A DNA stretch of 64,000 bases from positions 124,001 to 188,000 of the forward strand of contig NZ_BNJJ01000015.1 of assembly GCF_016587435.1 (NCBI RefSeq), written 5' to 3'. A program made the translations under genes and the position numbers. This DNA is from Dictyobacter formicarum. GTDB taxonomy: Bacteria; Chloroflexota; Ktedonobacteria; Ktedonobacterales; Ktedonobacteraceae. Under the pieces are notes generated by a model. It did not search any database. It was not told the DNA's origin and worked only from the letters and a program-made list of their open reading frames with translations. Shown piece after piece: positions 18,465-28,457 of this stretch (positions are counted from its first letter, which is position 1; every line of letters begins with the position of its first letter).

Positions 18465-18955
18465 AGTGTTCCTCCATCAGGGTTCTCTATTTACGAATAT
18501 TTTACTCTATTTACGGCGCTTCAGGCGCCGATTGAACGCTCGCCGTTCATCTTCCACCAGCCCCTTCCTGATGCGGAACTATTGACTTGGTATATTGTAT
18601 ATTGTATATTCTAGCATAAAGATAAGTTTATGACAACCGGGATAGAGAATTACCCTATGCGTTGCTAGCCTTCGCTCCCGCATAGTCTGCTCAGTACAGT
18701 GTTGTATGTGCGATAGTGGGCGTGATGAGAGAAGCGACCGATGGGTTATGTCAATGCAGCTAGAACAAATAGGAGGAGAACAATGGAGTATCTCTCTTCA
18801 TCGAGAGCATTCCTAAATATGCTGATCGTCATACAGCCGGAGAGTTATACATTCGTTTTCCGATTACGCGCATAATTTTCCTCTTGTGAATGAGCACCAG
18901 TATTTTTATATGCTTTATTGAAGATTAAGAGATGCAGAAAGGGGAATCTAAGAGC
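18465..18955 (+). promoter_or_regulatory. Divergent regulatory region with promoter and triple TATATT repeat
   Basis: TTGACT at 18582-18587 and TATATT at 18605-18610 are spaced by 17 bp, a good sigma-70-like promoter for the rightward operon. The spacer holds TATATTG twice, followed by the TATATT of the -10, a candidate operator for the divergent GntR protein. The leader to the first gene would be about 340 nt, with no recognised riboswitch. Confidence 0.5.
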
Positions 18956-20188
18956 ATGGCAACGGTTGTACTTCTGGGAACGCTTGATACAAAAGGTATC
19001 GAGTACGAGTTTTTACGTACCTCTATACAGACTACTGGATGTGATGTCATCCTTATCGATGCGGGTATTAAGGGAGTGCCCTTGACCAGCCCCGACATTT
19101 CACGGGAGGAAGTTGCTAGAGCAGTTGGTGCAGATGTTGCGCAGCTGGCCGCCGCAGGAGATCGTGGTGTCGCGGTAGAAACGATGGCACGTGGTGCCAC
19201 AACCATCATCACCGATTTATTTGCTCGCCAGCGTCTCCATGGGGTGCTAGGACTTGGAGGTACCGGAGGGTCATCGCTGGTCACGCAGGCTATGCGATCG
19301 CTTCCTGTTGGCGTCCCGAAACTCATGGTATCCACCGTCGCATCAGGCGACACTCGTCCCTATGTAGGGGCACTTGATATCACGATGATGTATTCTGTGG
19401 TTGATATTGCAGGCATTAATCGTATTTCCGAGCGCATCCTTAGTAATGCCGCCGTAGCTATTGCAGCCATGGCCAGGAATTATGCAGAATTTCTGCCAGC
19501 TGCATCAACAAAGCCTCTTGTGGGTGCAACCATGTTTGGCGTCACCACTCCTTGTGTCAACGAAGCCCGTAAGTACCTGGAAGAGCGAGGTTATGAGGTT
19601 CTGGTTTTCCACGCTACTGGAACGGGCGGCCAATCTATGGAAGCCCTGGTTAATGGAGGTTTTCTCGCAGGGGTACTCGACATCACGACGACCGAACTTG
19701 CTGATAACCTTGTTGGAGGTGTATTTAGCGCGGGACCAGAGCGATTGGAAGCAGCAGGCAAGCATGGTATTCCGCAGGTTGTCTCGTTGGGAGCGTTGGA
19801 CATGGTAAACTTTGGGCCAATGGACACCGTCCCCGAAAAATTTCGCCAGCGTACCCTCTATAAGCACAACCCGACAGTGACATTAATGCGTACCACACCT
19901 GAAGAATGTGCTGAGCTTGGTCGTACGATCGCGCGCAAGCTGAATCAAGCACAGGGACCTGTCGCTCTCTTTATTCCCTTGAATGGTATTTCGTTGATTG
20001 CCACCCCCGATGGAGCTTTCTACGATGCCGAAGCAGATCACTGCCTTTTTGAGAATTTGAAGGCAGGACTGGAGAGCCATGTTGAGGTCCATGAACTGAC
20101 TATGGATATCAATGATCCGCGTTTCGCGCAGGCTATGGCCCAACGTATGGACGAATTGCTTGCGTCTCAAGCAGTAGCCGCGCACTAA
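18956..20188 (+). CDS. Tm-1-like ATP-binding protein (UPF0261)
   Basis: The 410 residues match UPF0261: [18 protein letters not shown] at the start, [45 protein letters not shown], and [18 protein letters not shown] 18956 is chosen over 18932 because AAGGGG precedes it. The tomato Tm-1 virus-resistance protein has this domain fused to a TIM barrel; here the second half is the next gene, 11 nt away. Bacterial pairs lie in catabolic operons with transporters, as here. Biochemical function is not established. Confidence 0.85.
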   Translation: MATVVLLGTLDTKGIEYEFLRTSIQTTGCDVILIDAGIKGVPLTSPDISREEVARAVGADVAQLAAAGDRGVAVETMARGATTIITDLFARQRLHGVLGLGGTGGSSLVTQAMRSLPVGVPKLMVSTVASGDTRPYVGALDITMMYSVVDIAGINRISERILSNAAVAIAAMARNYAEFLPAASTKPLVGATMFGVTTPCVNEARKYLEERGYEVLVFHATGTGGQSMEALVNGGFLAGVLDITTTELADNLVGGVFSAGPERLEAAGKHGIPQVVSLGALDMVNFGPMDTVPEKFRQRTLYKHNPTVTLMRTTPEECAELGRTIARKLNQAQGPVALFIPLNGISLIATPDGAFYDAEADHCLFENLKAGLESHVEVHELTMDINDPRFAQAMAQRMDELLASQAVAAH

Positions 20189-20199
20189 GGAGAAATACT

Positions 20200-21027
20200 A
20201 TGGAGAGAGCTGAAGCGCTTCGGCGTCTGCGAAATACCATTCAGTCTGGTGGAGTGATTATCGGTGCTGGGGCGGGAACGGGCTTATCGGCCAAATGTGT
20301 CGAGGCTGGTGGTGTTGACCTCATTATCATCTATAATTCTGGCCGCTATCGCATGGCTGGCCGTGGTTCACTGGCAGGTTTGATGCCATATGGTGACGCT
20401 AATGCCATCGTCGTTGATATGGCCAGTGAAGTGTTGCCGATTGTTGAGCATACGCCGGTGCTTGCGGGTGTCTGTGGTACGGATCCATTTCGTCTCATGC
20501 CATACTTCCTGAGGCAGCTTAAGGACCTTGGCTTCACAGGTGTGCAGAATTTTCCTACGGTAGGTCTCATCGATGGAACCTTCCGACAGAACCTGGAAGA
20601 GACAGGTATGAGCTATAGTCAGGAAGTGGAAATGATTCATCAGGCGCATGAACTGGATCTGTTGACCTCACCATATGTATTTTCGCCGGAGGATGCGCGT
20701 GCAATGGCGCAAGCTGGGGCGGATATTCTGGTGCCACATATGGGATTGACGACAAAAGGTTCAATCGGTGCGCATACAGCCCTGACACTGGATCAATGTG
20801 TCGAGCGCGTTCAGGCCATGCATGATGCAGCTACATCTGTCAATCCGGATATTCTGGTGCTTTGTCACGGTGGTCCAATTGCAGAGCCTGACGATGCGGC
20901 ATATGTGCTGGCTCATACTCGCGGTGTCGTTGGCTTCTTCGGCGCATCCAGTATGGAGCGCCTACCAACGGAGGTTGCAATGACCGAGAACACCAGACGC
21001 TTTAAACGGATTCGGGCCGGGAAGTAG
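20200..21027 (+). CDS. TIM-barrel protein, phosphoenolpyruvate hydrolase-like
   Basis: The 275 residues fit the TIM-barrel signal-transduction / PEP hydrolase-like family (PF09370 type): [55 protein letters not shown], and [18 protein letters not shown]. It starts 11 nt after the Tm-1-like gene behind AAGGAG. In plant and fungal homologues it is the C-terminal half of the same polypeptide, so the two products likely work as a complex. It probably acts on a phosphorylated or enol-type intermediate of the imported substrate. Confidence 0.8.
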   Translation: MERAEALRRLRNTIQSGGVIIGAGAGTGLSAKCVEAGGVDLIIIYNSGRYRMAGRGSLAGLMPYGDANAIVVDMASEVLPIVEHTPVLAGVCGTDPFRLMPYFLRQLKDLGFTGVQNFPTVGLIDGTFRQNLEETGMSYSQEVEMIHQAHELDLLTSPYVFSPEDARAMAQAGADILVPHMGLTTKGSIGAHTALTLDQCVERVQAMHDAATSVNPDILVLCHGGPIAEPDDAAYVLAHTRGVVGFFGASSMERLPTEVAMTENTRRFKRIRAGK

Positions 21028-21260
21028 TAGGTGATGCTGGCGTTCCCGTTTTTAGACCTGTAAAGAGCATCACAGAATCAAGATCATGGATAGAAATGTC
21101 ACTGCATAGCTGGAGAAAATAACGAGCGCAGCATAGCATGTCTGTTGGCAGTGGCAACTGGACATTGAAGGGGTATAGCGTCAATGACACGGTGGGGGAT
21201 CGAATCGTTAACGTGGTACCCCTTCTCATGATAGCTCTCTATGAGAGAGAGGAGCATACA

Positions 21261-22571
21261 ATGAAGTCGATCAGTCGACGAACCTTTCTCAGTGGAACAG
21301 GTGGTCTGATCGTGAGTGGTGGCGTAAGCGAGATACTCTTGAGTGGTTGTGCCCCGGCAGTCAACACGGGCGCGAAAAAAGTGCTCAAGGCCTGGGTATT
21401 TTCAAGCGGACGCTATAAATGGCATGTGAAATCCTGGAAGCTCTATCAGCAACGGAAAAACCCGGATTTTGTGATTGACTGGACTCTTCTGCCCTACCAG
21501 CAGATGCACGACATGGTGTTGATCACTTCGCAGGCCGGTTCTGGTGGGCCCGACATCGCAGATATCGAGATCAGCGCATTTTCACGTTTCATCAAAGGGG
21601 ATGTTATTTTTGTTGATTTGACCCCCCGGTTGCAGCAAGCGGGCGTGTTGGATGATTTTTACGGGCCCTCTGCTCTCGCGCCTTGGAGCTGGCAGGGCAA
21701 AGTGTATGGACTGGGGAGCCAGCTGAATACCTGTTTTCTGGCGTACCGCTGGGATTTGCTAGAGAAAGCTGGTGTGAAGACGCCATTTATCACCTGGGAT
21801 GATTTCGCTGAACAGGCAAAGCGCTATCATCAAAATACCGGTCAATATCTGATAGATTTCCCTTATAATGATTGGACCAGCTGGTGGGTGATGGCTTTGC
21901 AGCAGGACAGTGGCTTCTTTGGGCCAGACTCAAAACTCACCTTCACCTCTGCACAGGGCCTCAACACGTTACAGTATCAGAAGCAAGCGATTGATAGTTG
22001 GTCGGTATTACGTCCTCTGGGTCAGTCGTACAATACCGCTCTATCAACTGGTGCGATTGCCTGTGTCATGGGACCTCCCTGGAACTTTGGAAGTCAGGTT
22101 GAACAGGTAGCAGCCAACACCAGTGGCAAGTGGCACGTACAACCTCTGCCACGCTGGACGCCCCATAGCTCGCCGACCGCTACCTGGGGAGGAACGGGTA
22201 CCACAACCCTTAAAACATCACATTATCCTGACGAAGCTATAGATTTTATCCTGTTTGAACATACGACTCCCGATGCACTCTACTTTGACTTTGCAGCACG
22301 CCAGATCTGGCCAGCATATAAACCAGCTCTGCTAGATCCCCGCCTGAATGAGCCACTTGCTTTCTTTGATCATCAACGTGTTGGCAACTTGATCAGGACC
22401 CTCTCACCTGAGATTAACAAATGGTACACCTCGCCTTTCTGGTCTGAGACCACTGATGCGTTCGTGCGTAAAGCCGTGACACCATGTTTATTGCAGGGGA
22501 ATGCACCCGAAGCGGCACTGCTGGCTGCGCAACATGAGGTCAATCGTATTGTCAGTCTGGAAACCGCATAG
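21261..22571 (+). CDS. ABC-transporter substrate-binding lipoprotein (sugar type)
   Basis: The 436-residue product starts KSISRRTFLSGTGG, a twin-arginine signal, ending in LLSGCAP with a lipobox Cys. So it is probably Tat-exported and lipid-anchored. The mature part is a family-1 extracellular solute-binding protein (GPDIADIEISAFSRFIKG, GGTGTTTLKTSHYPDEAIDFI). The start at 21261 follows GAGAGGAG at good spacing; a longer in-frame start at 21138 lacks one. It precedes two permease genes and delivers a sugar or polyol to them. Confidence 0.85.
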   Translation: MKSISRRTFLSGTGGLIVSGGVSEILLSGCAPAVNTGAKKVLKAWVFSSGRYKWHVKSWKLYQQRKNPDFVIDWTLLPYQQMHDMVLITSQAGSGGPDIADIEISAFSRFIKGDVIFVDLTPRLQQAGVLDDFYGPSALAPWSWQGKVYGLGSQLNTCFLAYRWDLLEKAGVKTPFITWDDFAEQAKRYHQNTGQYLIDFPYNDWTSWWVMALQQDSGFFGPDSKLTFTSAQGLNTLQYQKQAIDSWSVLRPLGQSYNTALSTGAIACVMGPPWNFGSQVEQVAANTSGKWHVQPLPRWTPHSSPTATWGGTGTTTLKTSHYPDEAIDFILFEHTTPDALYFDFAARQIWPAYKPALLDPRLNEPLAFFDHQRVGNLIRTLSPEINKWYTSPFWSETTDAFVRKAVTPCLLQGNAPEAALLAAQHEVNRIVSLETA

Positions 22572-22593
22572 TATCTATAGGGAGGTATAAACT

Positions 22594-23532
22594 ATGGCCG
22601 TCACAGATGCAGTCCTTACAACGAACGTCACAAAAGCTACGAAGGCGTGGTGGCAGCGTTATCAACGTAGAATGGCGCCATATATTTTCATCGCGCCTTT
22701 CTTCATCATCTTTCTGATCTTTGGGGTCTATCCGATCGTTTATTCGTTCATATTGAGCTTTTTTAAAGGCTTTGGTTTTGATAACAAGACCTTTTTTGGC
22801 CTGGGCAACTATATGCTTCTCTTTCAAGATCCTCGCTACTATAGTGCGGTACTCAATACAAGCGAGTATGTGCTTGGCAATGTGCTCATTCTTGCGCCTC
22901 TGGCGCTACTGCTTGCGGTTGCACTTAACTCGGCATTTGTACGCTGGAAAGGACTCTACAAAACAGCGCTGTTCTTTCCAATTATTACATCCTCGGTGAT
23001 TATCTCGGTGATCTTTGCGCGGGTGTTTGATATGAAGTATGGCTTGCTCAACGCGCTGCTGAGTTGGTTCCATATTGGTGCTGTCGGCTGGCTCTCTAAC
23101 AAGCCTATCGTGATGCCATCCTTTATCCTGATCGGAATCTGGACGAATCTGGGTATTACGATGCTCTTCTGGCTGGCGGGTTTGAATGGAATTGATCAGC
23201 AGATTTATGAAGCAGCATCGATTGATGGTGCCGGACGTTGGCAGTCTTTTTTTCAGATGACGTTGCCGCTTCTGCGTCCTGTGACGCTTTTTGTGGTGAT
23301 ACAGATGATCATTAGTTCCTATAATTTGTTTGCCGAACCACTTTTGCTGACGAATGGTGGACCATCCGATGCATCTTTGACGATCACACTCTATCTCTAC
23401 AACCAGGGCTTTGAAAGTCTGAATGTTGGCTACGCAAGCGCAATTGCCTATACAATGACCGCGCTACTCCTGATCCTTTCCATTCTCAATATTAAGTTCT
23501 TTGGTGGCTTTGGTACAGCTGCAGATTCCTAG
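22594..23532 (+). CDS. ABC sugar permease, MalF/UgpA type
   Basis: The 312 residues contain six membrane segments (first near 28-50, FIAPFFIIFLIFGVYPIVYS). The cytoplasmic EAA loop reads EAASIDGAGRWQSFFQMTLP near residue 210, where the shared ATPase docks. GGAGG lies ahead of ATG 22594 and the gene is 22 nt after the binding protein. No ATPase gene is nearby, so a shared MsmX/UgpC-type ATPase elsewhere must energise it. Confidence 0.85.
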   Translation: MAVTDAVLTTNVTKATKAWWQRYQRRMAPYIFIAPFFIIFLIFGVYPIVYSFILSFFKGFGFDNKTFFGLGNYMLLFQDPRYYSAVLNTSEYVLGNVLILAPLALLLAVALNSAFVRWKGLYKTALFFPIITSSVIISVIFARVFDMKYGLLNALLSWFHIGAVGWLSNKPIVMPSFILIGIWTNLGITMLFWLAGLNGIDQQIYEAASIDGAGRWQSFFQMTLPLLRPVTLFVVIQMIISSYNLFAEPLLLTNGGPSDASLTITLYLYNQGFESLNVGYASAIAYTMTALLLILSILNIKFFGGFGTAADS

Positions 23533-23656
23533 CGTGACCATATCCTCTCTTTATCCGAGAGGCACAGGATGATAGCACAGACAAGCGTTCTACATCATGT
23601 CTGTAACTGTACATAGGGAGACGTGTATCTGTGCGAGCGTAAGAAAGGATAAGCTC

Positions 23657-24547
23657 ATGGCACATACAAAATTGAGTATGTCGGAAACCCGCATGAAATT
23701 TATCGGTATGTCGTTCTCTCTCAGGAATGGGCGATTTTACCTGGGAGCTCTGTGTATTAACCTGGTCTTCCTGGTTTTAATTGGGTTAACTGTATTTCCA
23801 TTCCTCTATATGATCTTCAGTGCGTTTAAGCCCAACACTGAGATTTTTGGAGTACCGCTGACCTTCTGGCCTGCGCATCCAACGCTGGCAAATATAGCAG
23901 CTCTCCTGACGCAATTTCCTTTTGCTCGCTGGTTCCTTAATACAGCTATTGTAGCTTTTGTTGGCACATTTTTATCGGTGGCTTTGAGTTCGCTGGCGGG
24001 TTTTGCATTCGCGAAATACGATTTTCGCTTCAAAAACGTTCTCTTTTTTGTCATGCTGGCGACTCTACTGATTCCCTATCAGGTGTTGTTGTTGCCACAA
24101 TTCCAGATTATCCGTGCTCTTCACTGGTTTAATACGTATCAAGGTTTGATTATTCCACGTGCTGTGGGAGCCTTTGGTATTTTCTTGATGCGACAGTATA
24201 CAGTGAATGTACCCAGTGAACTGCTGGATGCAGCGCGTGTTGATGGTTCCAGTGAGTTTGGTATCTGGTGGCGTGTTGTGTTGCCTTTGGTGAGACCGGG
24301 GCTGGCTGTGCTAGGCATCCTTGCATTTACCGGTTTCTGGAACGATTTCATCTGGCCGATGGTTGTAACTACCGATACTTCGATGTTTGTCATTAATCTT
24401 GGTATTTCGTCGTTGGTCGGGACTTATGATGCTCAGTATGGTATATTGCTCTCGGGGGCTGCGTTGGGAGCATTGCCAATCATCATTATGTTTTTGTTCT
24501 TCCAGCGTCAATTCCTGACCGGTCTGACGCAGGGTGCGCTGAAATAA
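23657..24547 (+). CDS. ABC sugar permease, MalG/UgpE type
   Basis: The 296 residues have six membrane segments and the EAA-type loop ELLDAARVDGSSEFGIWWRV near residue 190. ATG 23657 is chosen because AAAGGA precedes it; an upstream in-frame ATG at 23597 has no ribosome site. It is the last gene of the importer operon; the 124-nt gap after the first permease holds no gene. A hairpin terminator follows. Confidence 0.85.
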   Translation: MAHTKLSMSETRMKFIGMSFSLRNGRFYLGALCINLVFLVLIGLTVFPFLYMIFSAFKPNTEIFGVPLTFWPAHPTLANIAALLTQFPFARWFLNTAIVAFVGTFLSVALSSLAGFAFAKYDFRFKNVLFFVMLATLLIPYQVLLLPQFQIIRALHWFNTYQGLIIPRAVGAFGIFLMRQYTVNVPSELLDAARVDGSSEFGIWWRVVLPLVRPGLAVLGILAFTGFWNDFIWPMVVTTDTSMFVINLGISSLVGTYDAQYGILLSGAALGALPIIIMFLFFQRQFLTGLTQGALK

Positions 24548-24566
24548 GAGCCTGTGGCAAGTTGTT

Positions 24567-24614
24567 AAAGAAGCCAGGAGTTCGAGACGGTGTTTTTGAA
24601 CTTCTGACTTCTTT
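24567..24614 (+). terminator. Hairpin terminator of the ABC operon
   Basis: The arms AAAGAAGCCAGGAGTTC (24567-24583) and GAACTTCTGACTTCTTT (24598-24614) pair over 17 bp with one mismatch and one G-T pair. A loose T-rich run follows. It lies 20 nt after the last permease stop. Confidence 0.5.
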
Positions 24615-24791
24615 GTTTGCTGGCGTTATTTTTTATGCACTGAAGCTGTTTGCTCCATTTGGTGGCTGATCAGAGCACCCCTTCCATAGACATACGTGTG
24701 GACTTTGATATCCTTGAGTTCCCGTTGTTTTCCCATGACTTCACAAGTGCCGCAAAGTACATTTCAATTTCTTGCCGTGATCCTGCCCCGA

Positions 24792-24830
24792 TTTGATAGA
24801 GTCCCGAAAGCTGAGATATACTCTATCAAA
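24792..24830. repeat. Inverted repeat just before the IS3 orfA
   Basis: TTTGATAGAGT (24792-24802) and ACTCTATCAAA (24820-24830) are perfect 11-bp inverted arms around 17 bases. The repeat ends at the first possible start codon of the transposase, so it may be part of the IS end or limit its expression. Confidence 0.5.
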
Positions 24831-24847
24831 TGAAGAAGAGGACCAAC

Positions 24848-25114
24848 ATGGGAAAAATCCAAAAAGTCTACACGCGAGAGTTTAAAGAAGAAGCGGTGCG
24901 ACTCGCCCAAACGAGCGGCAAGCCGATCACGCAGGTGGCACGCGAGCTAGGAATCTCTGACACATCTATTCATCAATGGCGCAAGGAATTGGCTCAGCAT
25001 GGTCAAGAAGCTTTTCCTAGCAGTGGGCACCAAACGACACTGGAAGAAGAAAACCGCCGCCTCAAACGCGAGTTGGAGAGAGTACATCAGGAGCGTGATA
25101 TCCTAAAAAAGTAG
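24848..25114 (+). CDS. IS3-family transposase OrfA
   Basis: The product (MGKIQKVYTREFKEEAVRLA) carries a helix-turn-helix (ITQVARELGISDTSIHQWRKEL) and a leucine-zipper-like coiled coil (LEEENRRLKRELERVHQERDILKK). ATG 24848 follows AGAGGA. The frame stops after a run of six A (25105-25110). Reading one base back gives the expected extension VVSIFSRESK, whose stop overlaps the OrfB start. So it is either a -1 slip site or has lost one A. Confidence 0.75.
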   Translation: MGKIQKVYTREFKEEAVRLAQTSGKPITQVARELGISDTSIHQWRKELAQHGQEAFPSSGHQTTLEEENRRLKRELERVHQERDILKK

Positions 25115-25139
25115 TGAGCATCTTTTCACGGGAATCCAA

Positions 25140-25538
25140 ATGAAATATCAGTTTATCGAACAGCAAAAGCAGGAATTCCCCATTATCGTCATGCGCCAGG
25201 TCCTGGGTGTTTCAGAAAGTGGCTTTTATGCATGGCGCAAGCGTCCAGACTGCCGGCGCAAACGAGAAGATGCTCACCTTCGCACCCAGATTCGGCAGAT
25301 ATTTACCACGCATCAAGGCAGATATGGAAGCCCGCGCCTGCACGCTGAGCTGAAAGACCAAGGGAAACGGATCTCTCGCAAACGGGTGGCTCGGCTGATG
25401 CGTGAGGCGGGGCTGGGTGCCAAAGGAAAACGACGTCGAGTGATCACGACCCGCAGAGACGTTTCCCATCCTGTGGCTCCCAATCTCTCACAGCGGAATT
25501 TTACGGCAACGGAGCCCAACACAAAATGGGCCACAGAT
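25140..25538 (+). pseudogene. IS3-family transposase OrfB, cut by a group II intron
   Basis: The frame has the OrfB N-terminal domain (VMRQVLGVSESGFYAW, HQGRYGSPRLHAELKDQG, KRVARLMREAGLGAKGKRR) and reaches WATD, where the first catalytic Asp sits. It then runs straight into GTGCGCCCG, the 5' end of a group II intron. The remaining integrase core with the second Asp and the Glu is absent downstream. So the intron or a later deletion removed it. Confidence 0.75.
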
Positions 25539-26001
25539 GTGCGCCCGTAAGGTACGTTTTGTAATGTCCTGGAAAGGACTACGGGTAGAGAGATCCCGTA
25601 TGACCACCGAACGGATGCTGGTGCGGTTTCTCACGTTGAGGATGAGTGGGAGTCCATTGATTGGAATACAACTCACCAAAACGTGCGTCGGCTCCAAATG
25701 CGTATCGTTCAGGCAACGAAGGAAGGCAGATGGGGCAAAGTTAAAGCCCTGTAACGTCTCTCACCCACTCATTCAGCGGCAAAGCACTTGCCGTCAAACG
25801 AGTGACGGAAAACCAAGGCAGAAAGACTCCCGAAGAAATACTTCACTTCCTTCCTGATTGTCATGAACGACTTCATCGCCAAGGGTTAACCGTCTCGAAA
25901 CCGCTTCCCTCCCGGGGCGTTAGAAAGGCTTGAGCGGCATGCAGGGAAACTTGCACGTGCCGTTCTTAGAGGGCTTGGAGGCGGTAACGCCTCCCGGCTA
26001 C
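25539..26001 (+). ncRNA. Degenerate group II intron with RT fragment
   Basis: The 5' end is GTGCGCCCGTAAGG. A piece of intron-encoded reverse transcriptase follows (EDEWESIDWNTTHQNVRRLQ, then QATKEGRWGKVKAL, a TAA where Gln is usual, then after a frameshift KALAVKRVTENQGRKTP). An HNH-like tail (ILHFLPDCHERLHRQG) comes next. At 25932-25965 lies a 34-nt domain V: GAGCGGCA pairs with TGCCGTTC, with a GAAA tetraloop. A domain VI-like hairpin ends near CTAC. Most of domain I and the RT are deleted, so it cannot splice or move. Confidence 0.65.
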
Positions 26002-26148
26002 TCGGCGAGCCGACAGAAAAGGACTGACAACAGTACCTCGCTGGCGGCCTGCCCTACGGGGAGACCCATGATGCTTGAAAGGGGTGCGCACTCGAATTGG
26101 GCAAAAAACTTCACCCTGATTCGCCCGATGTGGGGTGTTTTGTTACGC

Positions 26149-26260
26149 GAAAGAGAACGTACAGCAGCGATTTTTCTAGCTTTTGCGTTTCCATAACACT
26201 TGTGTACGAAACAGGGGAAAAACAGACATCCTTCAGTTTGACTGCAGATCACACAAGGGA
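26149..26260 (+). repeat. 112-bp direct repeat, copy 1
   Basis: It aligns without gaps to 27079-27190 with about 90% identity; shared blocks include TTTTGCGTTTCC and TTTGACTGCAGATCACACAA. Copy 2 abuts the end of a DDE transposase relic, so copy 1 may be a solo end of the same element. 26261-26557 holds no recognised gene. Confidence 0.7.
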
Positions 26261-26557
26261 CACAATTCTGGGTGGGCATTGTACGACTAGAACCAATTTT
26301 TGGCGCGTCTGAGAAGCAAAATACGATATATATTGTTGATCTCTCTGACCATATCAGACCTTAACATTGAGCTACGATACCTCTCTCATGAGTTGGTGGG
26401 GGCATTTCGCGTGTGAGCGATTGAAAGTACTCCCTCTATGTAGAATAAGTCTTTCTTGCGTAGTATATTGCGTCAGTAGTACGTTACGTCATCTTTTGTA
26501 CATTCATATGGTTGAACGGAGTACACCATAACCATATGTGAGAAAGAAGGAAGTCTC

Positions 26558-26902
26558 ATGGCTGGCTTTAATGTTACGGCCCTGGCCCTGGATCAGAATG
26601 GAAGCCCGTCGCGTTTCACCGTTGCGGTCTCTGTTACAGATAGCGATGGGTTAGGGATTCAGAATCTGAGCGAGAATAACTTTATTGTGCGTAATATCGC
26701 CAGTGATACCGATCTCACTGTTGCAGAGCTACGCAGCGCAGGTTTGCCAGGTTTCTATCGCCTCTCGCTGAGGGCAGATCCGATGACAAAGGCGGGAAGG
26801 CATGTACTTGCTCTTGTTGTAACGAGTCCTCATCAGGTAATGGGACGTGTTCCTGAGCCTATAGAAGAGGCCCATACTCTGGTACAGGTGAGTCTGGCAT
26901 AG
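26558..26902 (+). CDS. Hypothetical protein, beta-sandwich-like, 114 aa
   Basis: The frame begins after GAAGGAAG and encodes a 114-residue product (MAGFNVTALALDQNGSPSRF) with alternating hydrophobic strands and LPGFYRLSLRADP, resembling an Ig-like or carboxypeptidase-regulatory-like fold. There is no signal peptide or membrane segment. It is flanked on both sides by the 112-bp repeats, so it may be a passenger or a host gene trapped between two IS ends. No function is assigned. Confidence 0.5.
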   Translation: MAGFNVTALALDQNGSPSRFTVAVSVTDSDGLGIQNLSENNFIVRNIASDTDLTVAELRSAGLPGFYRLSLRADPMTKAGRHVLALVVTSPHQVMGRVPEPIEEAHTLVQVSLA

Positions 26903-27078
26903 GCGTATAAACGGTATCGTGAACCTTCTCGATCGATAGCGGGAAGGTCTATCGAATGTGCTTCTTCATGACACAAATGCTGATCAGAATGCTCGTACCG
27001 CCGATTGATTCTATGCAAGGCCTGGGTGATCACCAACAACGCTGTTGATGGTCAGCCAGGCCTTGCATTTTGGTGAGA

Positions 27079-27190
27079 GAAAGAGAACGCACAGCAGCGA
27101 TTTTTCCAGCTTTTGCGTTTCCACAACCCTTGTGGACGAAGCGGGGGAAAAAGAGACATCCTTTAGTTTGACTGCAGATCACACAAGGGA
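27079..27190 (+). repeat. 112-bp direct repeat, copy 2
   Basis: This is the partner of 26149-26260 in the same orientation. The C-terminal codons of the minus-strand transposase relic extend into its last 12 bases, so it is likely the element's terminal region. Confidence 0.7.
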
Positions 27191-28457
27191 GATGCCATAC
27201 GGTATTGTCAACTTGATGAAGAAGTTGAAGAGCTTTTGAGAGAAATGGAGAAGAGGAAGAAAGAAGCAGCGGACAAAAGCCAGCGTATCAGAAAACGTGG
27301 GAAGCGCTTTGGTATACCAGGCTGCTTGGCGAACAGGCAAAGGCTGACCCTGGAGCAACTGATGAGCAAAGATAGTGACCAGAGAAAAGAGGGCAAGCAG
27401 AGCAGGGGTGGTGCGCAAGATGGCAAGGTCAGACCATTGCCGCTGTGTCTCCACGCCCAGATGAGCGCGGACCTCATGAAAAGTTTACTTCCATTTGCCA
27501 TCGCGGCACAAACCACTCCAAGATGGCTTGGGCACAAGCCTGCTGATCGGTGCACAGAAGCGCCTGGGAATCGAACTGCCCCTGTGGATCTCGAATGAGC
27601 ACCCAACGAATCGCCACCGGTGGCAGTCCGGTGTGATACCACACCGCCGTTTCACTCGCCAGTTCGACGGTGCGTGTCGTCCCGCCATACCAAGCCACGG
27701 TGACACGCTGCCAGATGGTGGGCTGGATCGACGAGCCGCTGCGCCAGCGTAGGCTGACGTGCTCCTTTGAGGCGGGGGCGCCCATTGGTTCCCGGTTGGC
27801 GAACTGGAGCGGGATCATAAAGAGCCGTATCCAGGCGCAAACGGGTGACGATAGTGACGGGTTGAATCATCCTGGCCGCACAGGCGAGCAACTCCAGCAC
27901 CGCGTAGGTGCTGTCTGCGACGACCACCAACTCGTGTTCAGGCAACCACCGACGCAGTTGCCGAATCATTTGTCGTCCCCAATCGGTGAGCTTTTTGTGT
28001 CGGCGGCGGTGCTGCTGGTTGCAGCGCTCCGAGGGAGCCAGGACAGTGAAAAAGGGCAAGGCCCAGACACGCTGCGCCCAGGGAATAGGCGTCAACAGCA
28101 TCATCGAGATCCATCGCAACCCGCTCGTTTTGACAAAGAACTCTTTGCTCGAACGCACCGGATCACGATAGATGCCTTTGGCCGCTATCTTGGCTCCACG
28201 ACGACGTTCAATGGTCTCGTCGATACCCACGACAAGAGGCGCATCCTCCGACACAAAGAACAGGATCAACAAGCGCAAGAGCACGCAGCTGAGTGCTCGC
28301 GAAGACCACTTCGCTCGGTTGAGCACCCGGTGATAATTCTGGAATTGTCGTTCTTGATTGAGACCCATCACCCGCAAAATCGCTGTCACCATCCGTTCTC
28401 CTGGAGCCAGCATGGCTCCGATCAAGAGCACTTTGACCCATTCCCAAACTCGTTCTT
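27179..28457 (-). pseudogene. DDE-superfamily (IS701/IS4-like) transposase with frameshifts
   Basis: From the 5' side the frame gives VLLIGAMLAPGERMVTAIL, VVGIDETIERRRGAKI (first Asp), VVVADSTYAVLELL (second Asp). After a frameshift near 27720 it gives VTVAWYGGTTRTVELA, and after another in a T run near 27460, VETQRQWSDLAILRTTPALL. The N-terminus is cut where an IS5 fragment begins. Two frameshifts make it inactive. It likely belongs with the 112-bp repeat. Confidence 0.65.

Noticed and set aside
18465..18955. Riboswitch in the 340-nt leader of the Tm-1-like operon
   Set aside because: No known aptamer core or leader terminator could be recognised.
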